NCBI GenBank assembly: GCA_963836005.1
Contig: CAWIHS010000004.1
Coordinates: 434,001-498,000, forward strand
Source: CAWIHS01 sp963836005
GTDB taxonomy: Bacteria > Pseudomonadota > Gammaproteobacteria > GRL18
Direction of reading: 5' to 3'
Length of the DNA: 64,000 nucleotides
Shown: positions 54,706-62,643 of the stretch, piece by piece
Numbering within the stretch: position 1 is the stretch's first letter
Layout: each line of letters begins with the position of its first letter
The notes under the pieces: generated by a model
Told to the model about the DNA's origin: nothing
Database searches by the model: none
The model's input: the letters and a program-made list of their open reading frames with translations, nothing else
Position numbers and translations under genes: made by a program

Positions 54706-55119
54706 ATGAAGTTAATATTAGTTGTTATTTTTATTGGGTTTATTCTGATAACTCATTTTTCTATCGCTAAGGTCAAGCCTGGTATAGATGATGATATCAA
54801 TCTGGAAACGAATGCGGAAGCTAATCTGGAAACTAAAATGGAAAAAACAGTCATTGAAAAAGACGCGAATAACAATGAACTGTTCAGAACCGACTCTTCC
54901 TATGGTCAGATGTTATATGAAAACCACTGTCTGGGGTGCCACGAAAGTCAGTTGTATATCCGTTCGAATCGACAAATTAAATCGTTATCCGAGTTAACAG
55001 CAATGGTAAGTGTTCGCGCCAACAATCAGGTGTTGAATTGGGGAGAGGAAGAAATCATAGCCGTAACCCTGTTTCTCAACCAGAGTTATTATCACTTTTC
55101 TGTCAGTCAACGGGATTAA
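54706..55119 (+). CDS. Small c-type cytochrome-like protein
   Basis: 137 residues with an N-terminal signal or anchor (LILVVIFIGFILITHFSIAK) followed by an acidic linker rich in E and N. A haem site CLGCH lies in YGQMLYENHCLGCHESQLYI. A downstream Met (LTAMVSVR) could be the axial ligand. The C-terminal W-G-E-E-E-I-x-x-V-T-x-F-L-N matches single-haem cytochrome c proteins that act in the periplasm. The stop lies 8 bp before the start of the CobW-type GTPase, so the two are probably one transcript. Electron partners are unknown. Confidence 0.85.
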   Translation: MKLILVVIFIGFILITHFSIAKVKPGIDDDINLETNAEANLETKMEKTVIEKDANNNELFRTDSSYGQMLYENHCLGCHESQLYIRSNRQIKSLSELTAMVSVRANNQVLNWGEEEIIAVTLFLNQSYYHFSVSQRD

Positions 55120-55127
55120 AAGTTCTG

Positions 55128-56162
55128 ATGACTAAAAAATATACACAAATTCCAACCAATTTAATCACCGGTTTTTTAGGCAGCGGCAAAACTACTGCGA
55201 TATTGCAGGTGTTAAAAAATAAACCCGCTAATAGCAACTGGGCCGTGTTAGTGAATGAGTTTGGTGAGGTTGGTATTGATGGCGCTTTGCTGGAAGAACA
55301 GAATCCCGCTACAGGCAGTTTCATTAAAGAAGTACCCGGAGGCTGTATTTGCTGTGCGGCTGGACTGCCATTCCAGATGGCCCTGAATTTATTGATCAAG
55401 CAAGCCAATCCGCAGCGTCTGCTGATTGAACTTAGCGGGGTAGGTCATCCTGAAAAAGTTATGCAGATGCTGACTGGCCCATACTATAAAGATGTTCTGG
55501 ATGTCAGGGCAAGCATTTGTCTGGTAGATCCAGAAAAACTTACTGATCGGCAGGTTAACAGCAACCAGAGCTTTGTTGATCAAATGAATATCGCGGATGT
55601 GCTACTGGCTAATAAAGCGGATAAAGCCAGTCTGGAAGATATCCATTACTTTACCCAGTTTGCAAACTCTTTATACTTACCCAAGACGCATATTGAAGTT
55701 ATTGAATTTGGCCGCTTCTCACTGCATTTGCTTGATATCGAGCGCGATGTCGAGCGAGTAGTGAGCTTTCCCCAAGCACATCCCGAGATTAAACATCAGC
55801 GCAAAGCTCACAACCATAACTCCTCAGCAGATTTAATAACTCAGACCAGTAATGTTCAATGTGACTGGAAACGCTTTGAAAATAACAGCAGTGATTATTT
55901 TGGATGCGGGTGGATTTTCAACCACAGGGTTTTATTTAATGAAAGCAGCCTTGAGCAGTGGTTTAAATCACAAAAGCTGAGCAGAATTAAAGGATTTTTT
56001 CATACGACCAATGACTGGCGCGTATTCAATCGTGTTGATGGGCTGATCAGCAATCAGCCGACGGATTATAATGTTGACAGCAGAGTAGAAATTATTGAAC
56101 CGCTGGATCAGGACTGGAATCTAATAGAAACTTCTTTACTGGAATGTATTGAAAGTTTTTAG
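55128..56162 (+). CDS. CobW/COG0523-family GTPase (metal chaperone type)
   Basis: 344 residues from ATG 55128; the open frame reaches 55038 but that portion overlaps the cytochrome gene. Walker A GFLGSGKT (15-22), metal-binding GGCICC (71-76), Walker B-like ELSGVGHPEKV, and NKADKASLEDI (NKxD base specificity). The middle has a histidine-rich stretch (HQRKAHNHNSSAD), then the CobW C-terminal domain (WRVFNRVDGLI). These proteins hand zinc, cobalt or iron to client enzymes; the client here is unknown. It directly follows a cytochrome c gene (8-bp gap), so metal supply linked to haem or respiratory maturation is possible. Confidence 0.9.
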   Translation: MTKKYTQIPTNLITGFLGSGKTTAILQVLKNKPANSNWAVLVNEFGEVGIDGALLEEQNPATGSFIKEVPGGCICCAAGLPFQMALNLLIKQANPQRLLIELSGVGHPEKVMQMLTGPYYKDVLDVRASICLVDPEKLTDRQVNSNQSFVDQMNIADVLLANKADKASLEDIHYFTQFANSLYLPKTHIEVIEFGRFSLHLLDIERDVERVVSFPQAHPEIKHQRKAHNHNSSADLITQTSNVQCDWKRFENNSSDYFGCGWIFNHRVLFNESSLEQWFKSQKLSRIKGFFHTTNDWRVFNRVDGLISNQPTDYNVDSRVEIIEPLDQDWNLIETSLLECIESF

Positions 56163-56489
56163 GCCAGCCTGGGAGTGAACTGCATTTAGAACAACAATTC
56201 ACACCTGTCAGTGATATTTGGATCCTGTTCTGACAGATTTATTCATTATCTAAATATCGAATTAAAGCCGTTTGGTTTAGTCTTCCAGAAGCCTTCACGC
56301 ATACCACATTAACTCTGCATATTTGTATCCATTATGTCTGGCAGTCAGCTATTCATTGACAGAGCAGTCAGGCTTTCCCGTAGCATAATCTTAAATTACT
56401 AAGTATATTCCTGTCCTGTATAAGTGAAAACCCTATTAATTTTCCAGTTTTATATATATACTTCTAAAAGTTTAAATTGAGGTGATGCA
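56163..56489. other. Intergenic, nothing assigned
   Basis: 327 bp between the CobW GTPase and a small hypothetical gene. I see no gene fragment, hairpin with T-run or IS end. A TATATATA tract near 56,450 may be part of the promoter of the next gene. Confidence 0.4.
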
Positions 56490-56717
56490 ATGAGCATTTT
56501 AGATGATATAGAGGAGTTTAACTTGACAGTGAGTCAGCAAGTATTAGTCCTTGAAATGCAGGACCGGGAGGGATTTTTGCGCGCTTTTGCATATGCTAAG
56601 AAGTTTTGCGAAGCCAATCAAAAAAGTGACTTGCAGGAATGGAAAATCAGTCCGCTATCAATCCAACCTTATCCCGGAGAGCATGAACAAGCCGACTTTC
56701 TGGAATATAAAGCATAA
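56490..56717 (+). CDS. Small acidic hypothetical protein
   Basis: 75 residues (MSILDDIEEFNLTVSQQVLV ...), acidic, with no signal or membrane segment. GAGG stands 7 nt before ATG 56490, supporting real translation. The C-terminus contains EWKISPLSIQPYPGEHEQAD. Family not recognised. It is alone, pointing toward the converging adk gene. Confidence 0.55.
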   Translation: MSILDDIEEFNLTVSQQVLVLEMQDREGFLRAFAYAKKFCEANQKSDLQEWKISPLSIQPYPGEHEQADFLEYKA

Positions 56718-56991
56718 TGGGGCACTGAAATTGCTGCAGTTAAGAGGTTTTAACAGTAAAAGTCAGGCTGAAATGCCCTGTTAGCAGGCTACTGAAGGAT
56801 AGCAGGGGAAAGCATTTAATACAGAATTTTCAGACACAGGTGCAAGGTTGTTTTTTATTGCCAGGTGTTAAACGCAGAGCAGGTGGCTGAGGATCAGGGT
56901 TGTAGCATCTTTTTACACAACACCTCTTACCCACAGCCCCTGAAACAACATAACTATTTAAGGCATTAAAAATGCTCCAGCGAGACAGTGA

Positions 56992-57633
56992 TCAGGATGC
57001 CAGTTTTTCCTTGATAGCATTAATCACTGCATCGCTGGAAGTCGCTTCCACAGTAAGCAGCATGCCTTCTTTATCATAAAATCCTGCCAGTGGAGCAGTC
57101 TTTTCATTATATACATCCAGACGATTACTGATGGCTTCTTCAGTTTCATCATCTCGCTGGACAACAGCACCACCACATTTGTCGCAGACCCCTTCTGCTT
57201 TAGGCGGGTTGGATTTGACATTGTATATTTCACCGCAGTCAGTACAGGTGCGGCGTGTGGTCAGACGATCCAGAATTACTTCGCGCGGAACATCAATATT
57301 TACCACAGCATCCAGTTCTTCACCCATATCAGCGAGTAATTTTTTTAATGCTTCAGCTTGAGGAATGGTACGCGGAAAACCGTCCAGCAGGTAGCCATTT
57401 TTACAGTCGTCTTCTTTAAGACGCTCACCCATAATACCCATGATCAGATCATCAGAGACCAGATCGCCGGCTTTCATTGCAGCTTCTGCCTGTTTACCCA
57501 GATCACTGCCTGCAGCGACCGCAGCACGTAAAATATCGCCGGTTGAAATCTGTACAGAACCATCAATTTGGGTTAACAGTTTGGCAACAGTACCTTTACC
57601 TGCGCCGGGCGCACCTAACAGAATAAGTTTCAT
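56992..57633 (-). CDS. adk: Adenylate kinase with zinc-type lid
   Basis: 213 residues converting ATP plus AMP to two ADP in the cytoplasm. P-loop GAPGAGKG (7-14), AMP-binding STGDILRAA and DGFPRTIPQAEAL, then a lid with four cysteines (Cys130, Cys133, Cys150, Cys153) in the C-x2-C...C-x2-C arrangement that binds zinc. Most enterobacterial Adk enzymes have the H-bond lid instead, so this zinc lid is less usual, although known in other gammaproteobacteria. Followed upstream by a MITE of family 2 about 110 bp before its start. Confidence 0.96.
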   Translation of the reverse strand: MKLILLGAPGAGKGTVAKLLTQIDGSVQISTGDILRAAVAAGSDLGKQAEAAMKAGDLVSDDLIMGIMGERLKEDDCKNGYLLDGFPRTIPQAEALKKLLADMGEELDAVVNIDVPREVILDRLTTRRTCTDCGEIYNVKSNPPKAEGVCDKCGGAVVQRDDETEEAISNRLDVYNEKTAPLAGFYDKEGMLLTVEATSSDAVINAIKEKLAS

Positions 57634-57745
57634 TATGACTCCTGAAGTAGAATAAAGTGATAAAATGGAAGATTTATTAAAATCGACCCGAAAAAGTGAA
57701 AGTGGGAAATATACACTGTTTTTCAGTAAGATAATAGTAAATTTT

Positions 57746-57901
57746 GTAACATCTCAATAAGTCCGTGCAAGATCCCCTCCCCCTGTCAGGGGGAGGGTTA
57801 GGGTGGGGGTTAAGTGTTTGATTATAGACACAACTCCCATCCTGGCCTTCCCCCTGACAGGGGGAAGGAACTTAAACTGCATGGACTTATTGAGAAGTTA
57901 C
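57746..57901. mobile_element. MITE family 2, copy 1 (156 bp)
   Basis: Termini GTAACATCTCAATAAGTCC (57746-57764) and its complement with one mismatch (57883-57901). Exact 8-bp target duplication TAAATTTT at 57738-57745 and 57902-57909. The interior has two G/C-rich hairpins built on CCCCCTGTCAGGGGG and CCCCCTGACAGGGGG. It encodes nothing. Confidence 0.92.
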
Positions 57902-58108
57902 TAAATTTTTTATGCATCAGGATTCAAACAGGCTCGGTATGTTTGAATCCTCAATAGAAACCCACTAATGTCTTTGCTGCGGTGAAATCCAATTAAGCAA
58001 TCATTTCTGCACTTACAAACATTACTTTTTTTTGATGGTATCATTATCGAGATGTTTAAAAATTAACCGTTGTATAGTGATTTTTGATAAATAACAGGAA
58101 CAATTCGA

Positions 58109-58675
58109 ATGCCAAAAGCTGCTGATTTAAAAAAAGGCGATATCGTTGAAATTGATGATCAACTATATCTGACTAGAGAAATAAATGTCAGAAGTCCATC
58201 TTCCCGGGGTGCCAATACGCTATATAAAGTGAAATTTATACATGTACAGAAAAAGCAGAAATATGAACAGACGTTCACCGGTACAGATTTTATCAAGCAG
58301 GCAGATTATATGCGCCGGATGCTGCAATACCTCTACAAAGACGAGCAGTTTTATACTTTCATGGACAATGAAGATTATAATCAATACACCCTGACCCCGG
58401 ATGATCTGGACGATCAAGCATATTACCTGGCTGACGGTCTGGAAAATATTCTGGGAATGATCCACGAGGGTCATCTGATAGGCATAGAGCTTCCCGCATC
58501 GGTGGCATTGACCATTGTTGATACTGCTCCGGCCATTAAAGGCGCATCGGCTTCAGCCAGAACCAAGCCGGCTATTCTGAATACCGGGCTAAGCGTGCAG
58601 GTCCCGGAATATCTGGCACCGGGCGAAAGCATAAAGATCAATACCGCCACCGGTAAATTTACTGCCCGAGCCTGA
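58109..58675 (+). CDS. efpL: Elongation factor P-like protein (EfpL/YeiP)
   Basis: 188 residues with three beta-barrel domains of the EF-P fold. It relieves ribosome stalling at proline runs. The loop SPSSRGANTLYK places an unmodified Arg (residue 33) at the tip facing the peptidyl-transferase centre, the mark of EfpL rather than the modified-lysine EF-P. The C-terminal LSVQVPEYLAPGESIKINTA matches OB-domain III. ATG 58109 has CAGGAAC upstream. It is isolated between two direct copies of MITE family 2. Confidence 0.93.
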   Translation: MPKAADLKKGDIVEIDDQLYLTREINVRSPSSRGANTLYKVKFIHVQKKQKYEQTFTGTDFIKQADYMRRMLQYLYKDEQFYTFMDNEDYNQYTLTPDDLDDQAYYLADGLENILGMIHEGHLIGIELPASVALTIVDTAPAIKGASASARTKPAILNTGLSVQVPEYLAPGESIKINTATGKFTARA

Positions 58676-58743
58676 TTGATTGGTGAACTTATGTAGAATC
58701 TTAGATGCGCTGAATAGTAACACTTTTTTGATTGTTTATTGGG

Positions 58744-58898
58744 GTAACTTCTCAATAAGTCCGTGTAAGATCCCCTCCCCCTATCAGGGGGAGGGTTAGG
58801 GTGGGGGTTAAGTGCTTGATTATATACACTACCCCCATCCTGGCCTTCCCCTGATAGGGTGAAGGAACTTAAACTGCATGGACTTATTGAGATGTTAC
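58744..58898. mobile_element. MITE family 2, copy 2 (155 bp)
   Basis: Same orientation and termini as the copy at 57746: GTAACTTCTCAATAAGTCC at 58744-58762 and complement at 58880-58898. Flanks TTATTGGG (58736-58743) and TTATGGGG (58899-58906) match at 7 of 8 positions, a slightly decayed duplication. Just left (about 58706-58721) is a lone GCGCTGAATAGTAAC resembling a MITE family 1 end. Confidence 0.85.
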
Positions 58899-59714
58899 TT
58901 ATGGGGTTTTTAAGTAATTGATTTTGGACTTTAATTTATCTTCAGCAGACAATTTATCGTCATAATTATATAAAGCCCTTTCCCAATGGCCATACACAGG
59001 ATTACTAATAAGGATCCACTTTTTTCCCCAATATTGCTGATGATTTCTGGACTTAACAATTCTTTCCTCCGGGCTCACCTTTCCCAGAAAAATGAAATCA
59101 TTGTAATCATCACCAAGCAATAGAAGTATTCGATATTCCCTGGCGATAAAAACTCTGCGTGAGGTTTTATCAGAACCCCAATCAGCATGCTCATATTTAC
59201 AAAGCACGTCATCGGGTGTAACCTCCGGATCAATCGCCTGTTTAATATTTTTAACTGTTGCTGCTTCCAGGATCCTGTTGGTGACATAAAATATTTTTAT
59301 ATTTTTGGCTTTTAAATACTGTATAAATGATTTGGCGCCCGGCAGGGCATCTGCTTTTGCTTGAGTAACCCAAGCCTGCCATAATTTGTCGTCAAAATTT
59401 CTGCCATCTTTTAGCAGGCTTGCCTCAAAAGGAGAATTATCAAGAACCGCTTCATCCACATCAATAATGACTGCAGGTTTCAGCCCTTGATAGCTATCTG
59501 TTTGTTCCAAAGCCGCAGTCCATTGTGGATCTTTTAGCGCTTTTTCTATAGATTCTTTTGCGCTATTAAAGGCTTGAATAAGAGAAACCTGAAATTCAAC
59601 AGAAGTCTGAGCCCATAGCACTCCATTGAGAGATTCATAGGTCTCCCTGTTGGCAGTACAGCCAGAAATAATTAATGATATACATAAGCATACAGGCACT
59701 ATATGTTTGCTCAT
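58899..59714 (-). CDS. Lipoprotein acid phosphatase, e(P4)/class B type
   Basis: 271 residues from ATG 59714, chosen because AGGAG lies 5 nt upstream and a lipoprotein signal follows (CLCISLIISGC; lipidated Cys19). HAD-superfamily catalytic motif DVDEAVLDNS with Asp85 (nucleophile) and Asp87. Family blocks DALPGAKSFIQYLKAKNI, FYVTNR and LLLLGDDYNDF (metal-binding aspartates) all present. Haemophilus e(P4) and its relatives remove phosphate from NMN and nucleotides at the outer membrane. The stop overlaps the right edge of MITE family 2 copy 2. The upstream TLC transporter gene for nucleotides on the same strand is a suggestive partner. Confidence 0.88.
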   Translation of the reverse strand: MSKHIVPVCLCISLIISGCTANRETYESLNGVLWAQTSVEFQVSLIQAFNSAKESIEKALKDPQWTAALEQTDSYQGLKPAVIIDVDEAVLDNSPFEASLLKDGRNFDDKLWQAWVTQAKADALPGAKSFIQYLKAKNIKIFYVTNRILEAATVKNIKQAIDPEVTPDDVLCKYEHADWGSDKTSRRVFIAREYRILLLLGDDYNDFIFLGKVSPEERIVKSRNHQQYWGKKWILISNPVYGHWERALYNYDDKLSAEDKLKSKINYLKTP

Positions 59715-59791
59715 CTCTCTCCTCAGGTTTTTAATGATCCCGCACATAACATTAACTCATAGGTTAGTTGTTAAACAAAAATATGCATGAA

Positions 59792-59926
59792 GAATCGGGT
59801 ATTTGTTGACCCAGATGGACGACTTTGGCTCCTGCCTTTCGCATGCATTTCCACCATCCATGGTGGTCATGTAGGAAATGCAGATTATGCAGGAGCAATC
59901 ATCTTTCTTCCACAAATACCCGATTC
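59792..59926. repeat. Modular repeat with alternative ends (copy E)
   Basis: Another copy of the MITE 1 central module (59818-59906, reversed), this time bounded by a perfect 15-bp inverted repeat GAATCGGGTATTTGT (59792-59806) and its complement (59912-59926). No target duplication found. It separates the phosphatase and transporter genes. Confidence 0.65.
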
Positions 59927-59987
59927 TCCTTAGATATCTACGTATGAACATTAACTGTTTCTGCTGGCAGGTGATTGTCACCGAACT

Positions 59988-61409
59988 CTAGATAAGCTTG
60001 CGCCGTTCCCGTATCAGCATCACGGCAAAAATCAGCCATAAGAAAACCAGCAGGACATTAAAAATAAAAAACTGCTTTGTAGATAAGGCAAGCAATTGCA
60101 CGCCCACCAGAACAGTGAGAGCGGCCAGGCCGTCACCCATGCGGACATACAAAGTATCAATGGCCGGTTTGCCGTGAAATTTACTGGCAGAATCTACCGG
60201 CAGCCAGAGTACATGACGAGCTGTATTATTGATGGAGTAATCAGTGGAGTTTTCGGCAATTTTCATTATTTTTACGATAATAAGTATCGGCACCAGTGCC
60301 ATAACGGTGTATGACACCATGGCTATAACCGGAAGAACCAATATAATCGTTCCAAAGCCGCCATATTTGAGCAGTCTGGATGCGACCAGAGATTGCAATA
60401 TTAGTGCAACCACATTAACCCAAAAGAAAAAATTGCCATAAAAGACTGTGGTGGCATTTCTGGTAAACTCTAGTATCGCATTACTTTCAACGATGCCTCC
60501 TTGAGCCGCCTGTAAGGCTAGATTGTCCTGTACAACCTGGAACAATAGATTTTCACCATTGGTATTCACCCAGTTATTTAATAAGGTCAGCAACGCAATC
60601 GCAAACAGAAAACGGCTTTTAAAAATTAACTTGGCACCATTTAAAAGAAAGCTGAATCCCTGTTGTTTATCCTTACCAGATGTACTGCTCGCATCTGATA
60701 AGTCTGGGTCTGCCTGCATATTAGTGTGTAATTTTTCTGTAGAGAGAGTCATCAATTCATTGTTCTGACGCTGGCGCTTATCAACAATACGCGTCAGTAT
60801 GATTGAGGCAAACAAAGGTATTGTCCCGGCCAGTAATAATGCCTCTGTTGGAATCAGGCCATTGCCCACCAGCAGATCAACAATCTGGGAACCAAAGGCC
60901 GCTCCGGACGTGGCACCAATGGCAATTAACGGCAGTAAGCGTTTGCCTGTTTCGTCAGTATAGATGTCAGCGCAAAAGGTCCAGAACTGTGCAACTACAA
61001 ACACACCAAACATACCGACCCACAGATAAAAAAAGATGCCCGCCAGCGGCAGCGCTCCAAAAAATAATCCTGGCTGGAGAAACCAGAAAATTACCATATT
61101 GGAAATACAAAATAAAGTGGAGCGGGTGATGAGCATCGACCGATCCCATTTTTCTGACAGGCGTCCGTACCAGCCAACTATCAGGAGTAAAAAAATAGCC
61201 TGAACAAAACTGGAATAGGCTTTGACTTCCATCTTGGTTAATCCGGATATATCCGATACTGCAATCCATCCCTCGCGTAAAGGTTTAATAAAATAATAAG
61301 CACAAAGGATTAGAAAGACATTGGCAAACATCAGCATTGCCGTTGAACCTTCTCCAGGTTTAACTTTTGTAAAAAGCTGCAGGAACCGTTCTGTTCGGGT
61401 AAGTTGCAT
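59988..61409 (-). CDS. TLC-type nucleotide transporter (ATP/ADP antiporter family)
   Basis: 473 residues with about 12 membrane helices. The N-terminus VKPGEGSTAMLMFANVFLIL then CAYYFIKPLREGWIAV and the central cytoplasmic loop with an acidic Asp/Ser-rich stretch fit the AAA/TLC nucleotide-translocase group of the MFS. VGMFGVFVVAQFWTFCADIY and ENSTDYSINNTARHVLWLPV are the characteristic blocks. In rickettsiae these import ATP; in free-living bacteria the exact substrate is unclear. ATG 61409 is the start; ribosome-binding site weak. Possibly linked to the adjacent nucleotidase-type lipoprotein. Confidence 0.87.
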   Translation of the reverse strand: MQLTRTERFLQLFTKVKPGEGSTAMLMFANVFLILCAYYFIKPLREGWIAVSDISGLTKMEVKAYSSFVQAIFLLLIVGWYGRLSEKWDRSMLITRSTLFCISNMVIFWFLQPGLFFGALPLAGIFFYLWVGMFGVFVVAQFWTFCADIYTDETGKRLLPLIAIGATSGAAFGSQIVDLLVGNGLIPTEALLLAGTIPLFASIILTRIVDKRQRQNNELMTLSTEKLHTNMQADPDLSDASSTSGKDKQQGFSFLLNGAKLIFKSRFLFAIALLTLLNNWVNTNGENLLFQVVQDNLALQAAQGGIVESNAILEFTRNATTVFYGNFFFWVNVVALILQSLVASRLLKYGGFGTIILVLPVIAMVSYTVMALVPILIIVKIMKIAENSTDYSINNTARHVLWLPVDSASKFHGKPAIDTLYVRMGDGLAALTVLVGVQLLALSTKQFFIFNVLLVFLWLIFAVMLIRERRKLI

Positions 61410-61596
61410 AATATTTATCTTTTACGGGTTGGCCGGTGCAATATAAACGTGTGAAATAAAGGATCGTGAGGGCTCTTTGTCTCTATTAGATCGTGCTTGC
61501 TGTCAGGTATTAATTGACCCTCATTGACGTCTTTGGCTCCTGCCTCGCACATGCCTTTTCTCCATCTACGGGCGGCCATGTCGCTGGTCAACCACT

Positions 61597-61692
61597 GCTG
61601 CCCATGACCACTTCGAAGTCTTTACGCTCCAATCTGCGCTATAGCATGTCACGGTTCATTTCACTGTCTTCAAGCAGTAATATTTTACTCAT
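61597..61692 (-). pseudogene. Response-regulator receiver fragment
   Basis: From ATG 61692 the minus strand gives MSKILLLEDSEMNRDML, a TAG, then RRLERKDFEVVMG. It is the start of a CheY-like receiver domain (ED pair of strand 1, then helix 1). The in-frame stop and loss of everything beyond strand 2 mark it as debris. Its left side joins a piece of the modular repeat (TTGGCTCCTGCCTCGCACAT, about 61530). Confidence 0.65.
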
Positions 61693-61699
61693 TATATGT

Positions 61700-62090
61700 C
61701 CCGTACGGTTGATTATAGTTGACTGAGTTTGCTCGTAACTCTGCAGGAAGATTAAAGTCGTTTATCACCGGAGTTATCAGATACCGTAAACTCAAGCGGG
61801 GATTAAATAAATGCCAGGATACCCGGAGTTTCATGAACTTCCTGGTCAGGAGCATCACCTGGAATCTGTCAGATAGGGTGTGAAATAAAATTAGCCGCTG
61901 TCCGTCTGTGAACGCCCACTAAAAGCACTGTCCAGTTATTTGGGCACAATAACGATACCCGTGTCTAAGGCTGTGCATGAAGATATCGGGGTCTGCCGCT
62001 GAGTATATGGCATTAATTTTAAAGGATATTAAATTCAACGATACTTTACAACGTATAAACTGTAAATGGTTATTTTATCTTTATTTAATC
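61700..62090. other. Degenerate intergenic region with an IS91-like terminus
   Basis: About 390 bp with no gene. AGGATATTAAATTCAACGAT near 62,023 followed by CTTTACAACGTATAAACTG resembles the AGGATAGGAAATTCAATGAC ... TCAATCTATAAG terminus of the IS91-like element, so a decayed end may lie here. Confidence 0.4.
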
Positions 62091-62361
62091 GTAACTATTC
62101 AGCGTAATTTTGAAAACGTCTTTGACACTAGGAATTTATTCCAGAAGACGCCGTGAATACATCCCTGTAGGCTTGAATGTGGCATGACCACCAGGGATGG
62201 TGGGAATGCATGTGAGAGACAGGAGTCGAAATCGTCCATGCCACATACACTTGACCTACAAGGATGTAGGGAATGCAGATCACGCAGGAGCAATTATCTG
62301 CCTTACGCAAACACCTGATATCAATCACTTAGTGAAAATCTTAAATACACTGAATAGTTAC
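62091..62361. mobile_element. MITE family 1, copy F (271 bp)
   Basis: Left end GTAACTATTCAGCGTA (62091-62106); right end TACACTGAATAGTTAC (62346-62361), one mismatch from perfect. Flanks ATTTAATC and ATTTTATC match at 7 of 8. The flanks also share a longer, 19-bp near-identical direct repeat (62072-62090 and 62362-62380). Carries the central module in a rearranged order. Confidence 0.85.
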
Positions 62362-62643
62362 ATTTTATCTTTAGTTAATCTTATAACTCAGTTTAAAAAT
62401 ATCCTCTTATATTGGGGATGTTCTCTTTCTGGAATAAATTAAAATAAAACCTGTTCAGCCTGTTTTATATTTTGAGTCCCAACCTTATAGACAGGTAGAT
62501 TATAAAAACAGAACGCTTTAAGGTATTTGTTTGTGTAATGTTTTCCAAAATCTCACCCTGCACACCAGCGGCTTTAAAGATGATGAACATCAATTCAATT
62601 TAATATAGAATGCCTGCATGATGACAACTTATACAGGGTTAAA

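Noticed and set aside
57700..57910. MITE family 2 considered as a CRISPR or rRNA-type repeat
   Set aside because: Inverted ends and an exact 8-bp target duplication show a transposon-like insertion instead.
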